Origin: Thermocatellispora tengchongensis
GTDB taxonomy: Bacteria; Actinomycetota; Actinomycetes; Streptosporangiales; Streptosporangiaceae
Direction of reading: 5' to 3'
DNA length: 64,000 nt
NCBI RefSeq assembly: GCF_014202315.1
Contig: NZ_JACHGN010000002.1
Coordinates: 275,253-339,252 of the forward strand
Each line of letters begins with the position of its first letter. Position 1 is the first letter of the stretch. The position numbers were made by a program, and so were the translations under genes. Shown here piece by piece: positions 60,424 to 64,000 of this stretch. A model generated the notes under the pieces. The model did not search any database and was not told the DNA's origin. It saw nothing but the letters and a program-made list of their open reading frames with translations.

Positions 60424-60479
60424 CAGGCGGGGCGCGTACCCATCTGTGGAACACGCCCCATGCCCCGAGGAGGACCGAG

Positions 60480-61838
60480 TTGAGCGGATCAGTCGATCTC
60501 GCGCTGCTGCGGAACGGCTCGCACAGCCCGTCGTACTTCGCGCTCAAGCGTGGATCGTCCGGTGACCGGTCCGACATCGTGGACTTCTGCATCCCCTGCA
60601 ACCCGTACTTCCCCACGCCGGAGATGTTCGACGGGCTGCGGCGGAACCTGGTGGACGTGCTCAAGTACTACCCCAGCGACTCCGAGACGATCACCAAGGA
60701 GCTGTGCGCCACGCTCGGCATCAACCCCAGCACCGTCGCCATGGGCAACGGCTCCACCGAGCTGATCACCTGGATCGACCACCTGCTGGTGCGCGAGAGC
60801 CTGGCCATCCCGGTGCCCACGTTCGGCCGCTGGACGGACCAGCCGCTGGAGACCGGCAAGCGGGTGGACATGTACCCGCTGCTGGAGAGCCAGGGCTTCC
60901 GGCTGGACGTGGACTCCTACATCCGCTTCATCCGCGAGCGCGGCTCGCGGGTCGCGGTCGTGTGCAACCCGAACAACCCCGACGGCGGCTACCTGGCCCG
61001 CCACGAGGTCATCCGGATGCTGGACCAGCTCACCGACCTGGACCTCGTCGTGGTGGACGAGTCGTTCATCGAGTTCGTGGACGCCGAGCCGTACCCGAGC
61101 GTGGCCGACCAGGCGGCGATCCGCCCCAACGTGATCGTGCTGAAGAGCCTGGGCAAGAACTTCGGGCTGCACGGGATCAGGTTCGGCTACATGGTGGCCA
61201 ACCCGGCCATCGCCGGGAAGCTGAAGAAGGCCGTGCCGAAGTGGAACCTCAACTCCTTCGCCGAGCTGGTGGTGTTCATGCTGAAGGAGCACATGGACGA
61301 GTACCGGCACAGCCTGCGCATGCTCGCCCAGGACCGCGAGACGATGACCCGCCAGCTCGCCTCGCTGCCCGGCGTGACCGTCTTCCCCTCCCAGGGGAAC
61401 TTCGTGCTGATCAAGCTGCCGCCCGGCAAGGACGGCGTCGGCCTGCGCGACTACCTGATGACCGAGCACGGCGTGTTCGTCCGCGAGTGCGGCAACAAGC
61501 TCGGCACCACCAGCCAGTTCCTCCGCCTCGTGGTACGCCCGCACGCCGACGTGCAGCGGCTGCTCGCCGGGATGTACCGCTACCTGTACGACGCGACCGG
61601 CAACGGCCGCGCGTACGAGGTGGACGTGCTGGCCCCGCAGCCGCAGGCCGTGTCGCGGATGGCCCCCGCCCAGCTCCCGCCCGCCCAGCCGGCCGGCGTG
61701 GACGTGCTCGCCCCCCAGCCCGTCAGGCAGTCCGGCAGGCAGGGCCGGCGCCGCCGAGCCCCCGAGCTGCGCATGGCCGCCAACCAGACCACCTACGACG
61801 TGCCCGTCTACCGCCTTCCGGGAGGCAACATCGCCTAG
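60480..61838 (+). CDS. class I/II aminotransferase (HisC/CobD-like) with C-terminal extension
   Basis: 452 residues. The PLP fold is complete: MGNGSTELI, VVCNPNNPDGGYL, Asp193 in VVVDESFIEF, and catalytic Lys226 in LKSLGKNFGLHGIRFGY. Residues 1-380 match histidinol-phosphate aminotransferase/threonine-phosphate decarboxylase-type enzymes. The last 70 residues are an unusual Pro/Gln/Arg tail with VDVLAPQP written twice. TTG at 60480 follows CCGAGGAGGACCGAG. No his or cobalamin genes are nearby, so its amino donor/acceptor is unknown. Confidence 0.85.
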   Translation: MSGSVDLALLRNGSHSPSYFALKRGSSGDRSDIVDFCIPCNPYFPTPEMFDGLRRNLVDVLKYYPSDSETITKELCATLGINPSTVAMGNGSTELITWIDHLLVRESLAIPVPTFGRWTDQPLETGKRVDMYPLLESQGFRLDVDSYIRFIRERGSRVAVVCNPNNPDGGYLARHEVIRMLDQLTDLDLVVVDESFIEFVDAEPYPSVADQAAIRPNVIVLKSLGKNFGLHGIRFGYMVANPAIAGKLKKAVPKWNLNSFAELVVFMLKEHMDEYRHSLRMLAQDRETMTRQLASLPGVTVFPSQGNFVLIKLPPGKDGVGLRDYLMTEHGVFVRECGNKLGTTSQFLRLVVRPHADVQRLLAGMYRYLYDATGNGRAYEVDVLAPQPQAVSRMAPAQLPPAQPAGVDVLAPQPVRQSGRQGRRRRAPELRMAANQTTYDVPVYRLPGGNIA

Positions 61839-61895
61839 CGTTCCGGCCGCCAATACGCTCATGCCACAACCCGGTCATTTCATGGGATGAACATA

Positions 61896-62063
61896 ATGAG
61901 CATGAGCAGCGCCGATCCGGTCATCGCCGCCCTGCGCGGCGAGCACGACCGTCTCGCCGTGGCCACGGGCACGGCCGACCTCGGCCTGCTGCGCGGGGTC
62001 TTCCCCGGTTACTGGCCCCCGGCGGGCCGGGAGCGGGTGAACGTGCGCTTCGGCAGGGTGTAA
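61896..62063 (+). pseudogene. orphan coding fragment overlapping the uxaC 3' end
   Basis: Short frame of 55 codons with strong coding bias in its first 35 codons, reading SSADPVIAALRGEHDRLAVA and TGTADLGLLRGVFPG. It then overlaps the end of the convergent uronate isomerase gene by 55 bp and stops at TAA. No family recognised; it could be the 5' remnant of a gene cut at this junction or a genuine small gene. No good ribosome site. Confidence 0.3.
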
Positions 62064-63436
62064 GCCAGGTCGACGGCCGTCTCGATCGCCTCGTCCAGGC
62101 CCAGCCGGTGCTCGGCCACCAGGCGCGCCAGATGGCCCGCGTCGGCGCGCCGGGCCAGGTCGTGCCGGGCGGGGATGGACAGGAACGCCCGCGTGTCGTC
62201 CACGAAGCCGGTGGTGTTGTAGAACCCGGCGGTGTCGGTGACCGCCTCGCGGTAGCGGCGCAGCCCGTCGGGCGTGTCGAGGTACCACCACGGCGCGCCC
62301 AGCCGCAGCGCCGGGTACACCCCCGCCAGCGGGGCCAGCTCCCGGCTGTAGGTCGTCTCGTCCACGGTGTAGACGACCAGTGTCAGCCCGGGGTGCCGCC
62401 CGTACGACTCCAGCAGCGGGCGCAGGCTCCGGGTGAACTCGGCCGCGATCGGGATGTCGAACCCCCGGTCGGGCCCGTACGCCGCCCGCACGGCCGGGTC
62501 GTGGTCGCGCAGCACGCCGGGGTGGAGCTGCATCACCAGGCCGTCCTCGGCGGACATCCCGGCCATCACATGCAGCATGTGCCCGGCGAAGGCGTCGGCG
62601 CCGTACGGGCGGCCGGCGAGCGCGTCGGCGTACAGGCGGGCGGCCTCGGCCTCCGGCAGCGGCGTGGTGTCGGCGGTGGCGTGCCCGTGATCGGTGGCCA
62701 GGGCCCCGGCCTTGGCGAACGCGGCCCGCCGCGCCCGCAGCGCGTCCAGGAACCCGGCGTACGAGCCCGTGTCCACGCCCGTCATCTCCCCGAGCGCCGC
62801 GACCTCCTCCCGCCACCCCGGCGCGTCCAGCCGTAGCAGCGAGTCGGGCCGGAAGGTCGGGATCACCACCCCCGGCCACGCGTCGTCCCTGATCCGGGCG
62901 TGCTCGGCGAGCGGGGAGATGGCCGGGTCGGTCGTGGCCAGCACCTCGATCCCGAACCGCTCGAACAGCGCCCGCGGCCGGAACCCCGGCTCCGCCAGCC
63001 GCGCCGCGATCTCGTCGTACAGCGGGTCGGCCGTCTTGGCGGAGGGCAGCCCGCTGACGCCCAGCACCTCCAGCAGCTCGTACTCCAGCCAGAACCGGGT
63101 GGGCGTCCCCCGGAACACGTGCCAGTGCTCACAGAACCGCCGCCAGATCGCCCGGGGATCGGTCTCCACCCACCCCCCGTCACGCCCCGGGATGCCCAGG
63201 GCCTCCATGGGCACCCCCTGCGAGATCAGCATCCGGGTGAGGTAGTGATCCGGCGTCACGAACAGACGCGCCGGGTCGTCGAACGGCAGGTCATCGGCGA
63301 GCAGCGACGCCTCGACATGCCCGTGCATGCACAACAACGGCAGGTCACGCGTCGCCGCCAGAATCTCCCGCGCCAGCGCCCGGACGGCGGGATCGGCGGG
63401 CAACGCCCGATCGGGATGCGGCTTAAGGACGGTCAC
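62009..63436 (-). CDS. uxaC: glucuronate/uronate isomerase
   Basis: 475 residues. UxaC converts D-glucuronate and D-galacturonate to keto sugars for catabolism. The amidohydrolase-type fold signature includes CMHGHVEASLLADDLPFDDP near the start, then PDHYLTRMLISQGV, WRRFCEHWHVFRGTPTRFWL, EVLATTDPAISPL and VVIPTFRPDSLLRL. GTG at 63436 matches family length; no ribosome site is evident. It stands alone: no uxuA/uxaB homologue is visible. LacI-type boxes upstream suggest control by a LacI-family regulator. Confidence 0.92.
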   Translation of the reverse strand: MTVLKPHPDRALPADPAVRALAREILAATRDLPLLCMHGHVEASLLADDLPFDDPARLFVTPDHYLTRMLISQGVPMEALGIPGRDGGWVETDPRAIWRRFCEHWHVFRGTPTRFWLEYELLEVLGVSGLPSAKTADPLYDEIAARLAEPGFRPRALFERFGIEVLATTDPAISPLAEHARIRDDAWPGVVIPTFRPDSLLRLDAPGWREEVAALGEMTGVDTGSYAGFLDALRARRAAFAKAGALATDHGHATADTTPLPEAEAARLYADALAGRPYGADAFAGHMLHVMAGMSAEDGLVMQLHPGVLRDHDPAVRAAYGPDRGFDIPIAAEFTRSLRPLLESYGRHPGLTLVVYTVDETTYSRELAPLAGVYPALRLGAPWWYLDTPDGLRRYREAVTDTAGFYNTTGFVDDTRAFLSIPARHDLARRADAGHLARLVAEHRLGLDEAIETAVDLAYTLPKRTFTRSRPAGGQ

Positions 63437-63458
63437 ACCACGCAAGCTTGACGTGCCC

Positions 63459-63527
63459 TGCAAACGATTGCAACCCCCCAACATGGTCTGAGGGCCCTGC
63501 TGTTGACACAAGCCCCAAACGATTTCA
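63459..63527. promoter_or_regulatory. two LacI-type boxes upstream of uxaC
   Basis: TGCAA-ACGA-TTGCA (63459-63472) is a perfect palindrome with central CG, as in LacI/GalR-family operators. A second, weaker copy CAAACGATTTCA lies at 63516-63527; both contain AAACGATT, 55 bp apart. On the minus strand a promoter could lie between them, so binding at both sites with looping would repress uxaC. The rest of 63437-63618 shows no gene. Confidence 0.65.
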
Positions 63528-63618
63528 CACTGGAACGCCGACCGTGGTGGGACAGCAGAAGGATGGCGCGGTGAAAGAGCGGAGCCCCGAGGAAGCCCTC
63601 CGGCCCCCTTCCTCCTCC

Positions 63619-64000
63619 TCACGCGTCCACACCCACGCGCGCCCGACCCCACCAGAAGCACCCGCCCTCCCGCGCCCCGCCGTGCTCCGGCCAGAGGCGA
63701 CGCCCGCCGCAGGCCGAGCACGCTCTCACCCACGCGGCCGGTGGCCCGTCCTGTTCGAGGTAGGAACCGGGCGTGCCGCAGGTCGCGCACGCTCTCACCT
63801 GCCCGGCCGGTGGCCGGTCCTGTTGGGGGTGAGGGCTGGGCGGGCCGCAGGCGGTGTGTCTCCGCACCTGTGCGGTCGTCGGCTCGTCCTGTTCGCGGAA
63901 GGGGCCGGGCGTGCCGCAGGTCGCGCACGCTCTCACCTGCCCGGCCGGTGGCCGGTCCTGTTGGGGGTGAGGGCTGGGCGGGCCGCAGGCGGTGTGTCTC
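63619..64000 (-). CDS. tandem zinc-ribbon-like repeat protein (5' end beyond window)
   Basis: Minus-strand frame open from the right edge to TGA at 63619, with almost every third base G or C. It is built of 23-residue units: VRACATCGTPGPFREQDEPT, VRRHTACGPPSPHPQQDRPP, VRACATCGTPGSYLEQDGPP and VRACSACGGRRLWPEHGG, each starting VR with CxxCG (or HTACG) and mostly containing QD near position 17. DNA copies are exact over 96 bp at an offset of 138 bp. The tail ends CFWWGRARVGVDA. A metal-binding or protein-binding array is likely; family unknown. Confidence 0.65.
   Translation of the reverse strand, partial: RHTACGPPSPHPQQDRPPAGQVRACATCGTPGPFREQDEPTTAQVRRHTACGPPSPHPQQDRPPAGQVRACATCGTPGSYLEQDGPPAAWVRACSACGGRRLWPEHGGAREGGCFWWGRARVGVDA

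Noticed and set aside
63540..64000. Plus-strand frame starting GTG near 63571 and open to the edge
   Set aside because: Its translation is a low-complexity Arg/Gly/Pro string; the minus strand in the same DNA gives regular CxxC modules and better third-base bias.
1..64000. Antibiotic gene cluster or mobile island
   Set aside because: Scattered enzymes (methyltransferase, PaaK-like ligase, LLM, efflux pump) exist but no core synthase, integrase, transposase or att-like pair was found.

Overview
The window is about 73% GC. Its coding frames have G or C at nearly every third position, many genes start with GTG or TTG, and neighbouring genes often overlap by 4 bp. The gene content (MmyB-type HTH regulators, PucR and ROK regulators, WS/DGAT acyltransferase, DUF5685, type II cholesterol oxidase) points to a filamentous actinobacterium of the Streptosporangiales/Streptomyces type. 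The genus cannot be fixed from the sequence alone. It reads as ordinary chromosome: no phage, insertion sequence, CRISPR, rRNA or tRNA was recognised.

Layout. 1-4.3 kb: the end of an FAD-linked oxidase, then an FrdABCD-type fumarate reductase operon led by a small Cys/His protein and a perfect CRP-type palindrome. 4.5-12.8 kb: secreted M6 protease, lipid kinase, secreted cholesterol oxidase, tail-anchored low-complexity protein, acyl-CoA dehydrogenase and HIT protein. Strong palindromic operators sit before the cholesterol oxidase and the dehydrogenase. 12.8-18.9 kb: a LytS/LytTR two-component system followed by two consecutive partner-plus-symporter pairs for acetate-like substrates; the second pair has its own CRP-type box. 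19.1-22.9 kb: TetR/MFS efflux pair behind a 48-bp palindrome, and a WS/DGAT acyltransferase. 22.9-24.5 kb: a gene-free, very GC-rich repeat region.

24.5-34.9 kb: PolX, a PaaK-like ligase, a DUF5685 protein with an extreme cysteine tail, a secreted peptidase-like hydrolase, a methyltransferase with a zinc-ribbon start, an ankyrin-type protein and a divergent HTH/SDR pair. 35-36.7 kb: a three-gene, translationally coupled metal-transport operon (VIT-like, 70-residue membrane protein, Glu-motif permease). 36.8-52.5 kb: a peptide-use region with two M14 carboxypeptidase-like proteins, a PaiB-like flavoprotein, a PucR regulator, an amidohydrolase, a complete Dpp-type peptide ABC transporter, a GCS2-type ligase and an unknown 350-residue protein. 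52.5-64 kb: a CbiX-like protein, mannose-6-phosphate isomerase, a ROK kinase and a ROK repressor, an alcohol dehydrogenase, lactate 2-monooxygenase, a luciferase-like oxidoreductase, an aminotransferase, uronate isomerase behind LacI-type boxes, and the end of a tandem-repeat zinc-ribbon protein leaving the right edge.

Three themes recur. First, many promoters carry clear inverted repeats suited to local regulators. Second, at least five genes end in short tandem repeats whose first unit contains the stop codon. Third, carbon-use genes (fumarate, acetate-like acids, sterol or fatty acid, lactate, uronate, sugar phosphate, peptides) dominate, and two of the organic-acid operons share near-identical CRP-type boxes.
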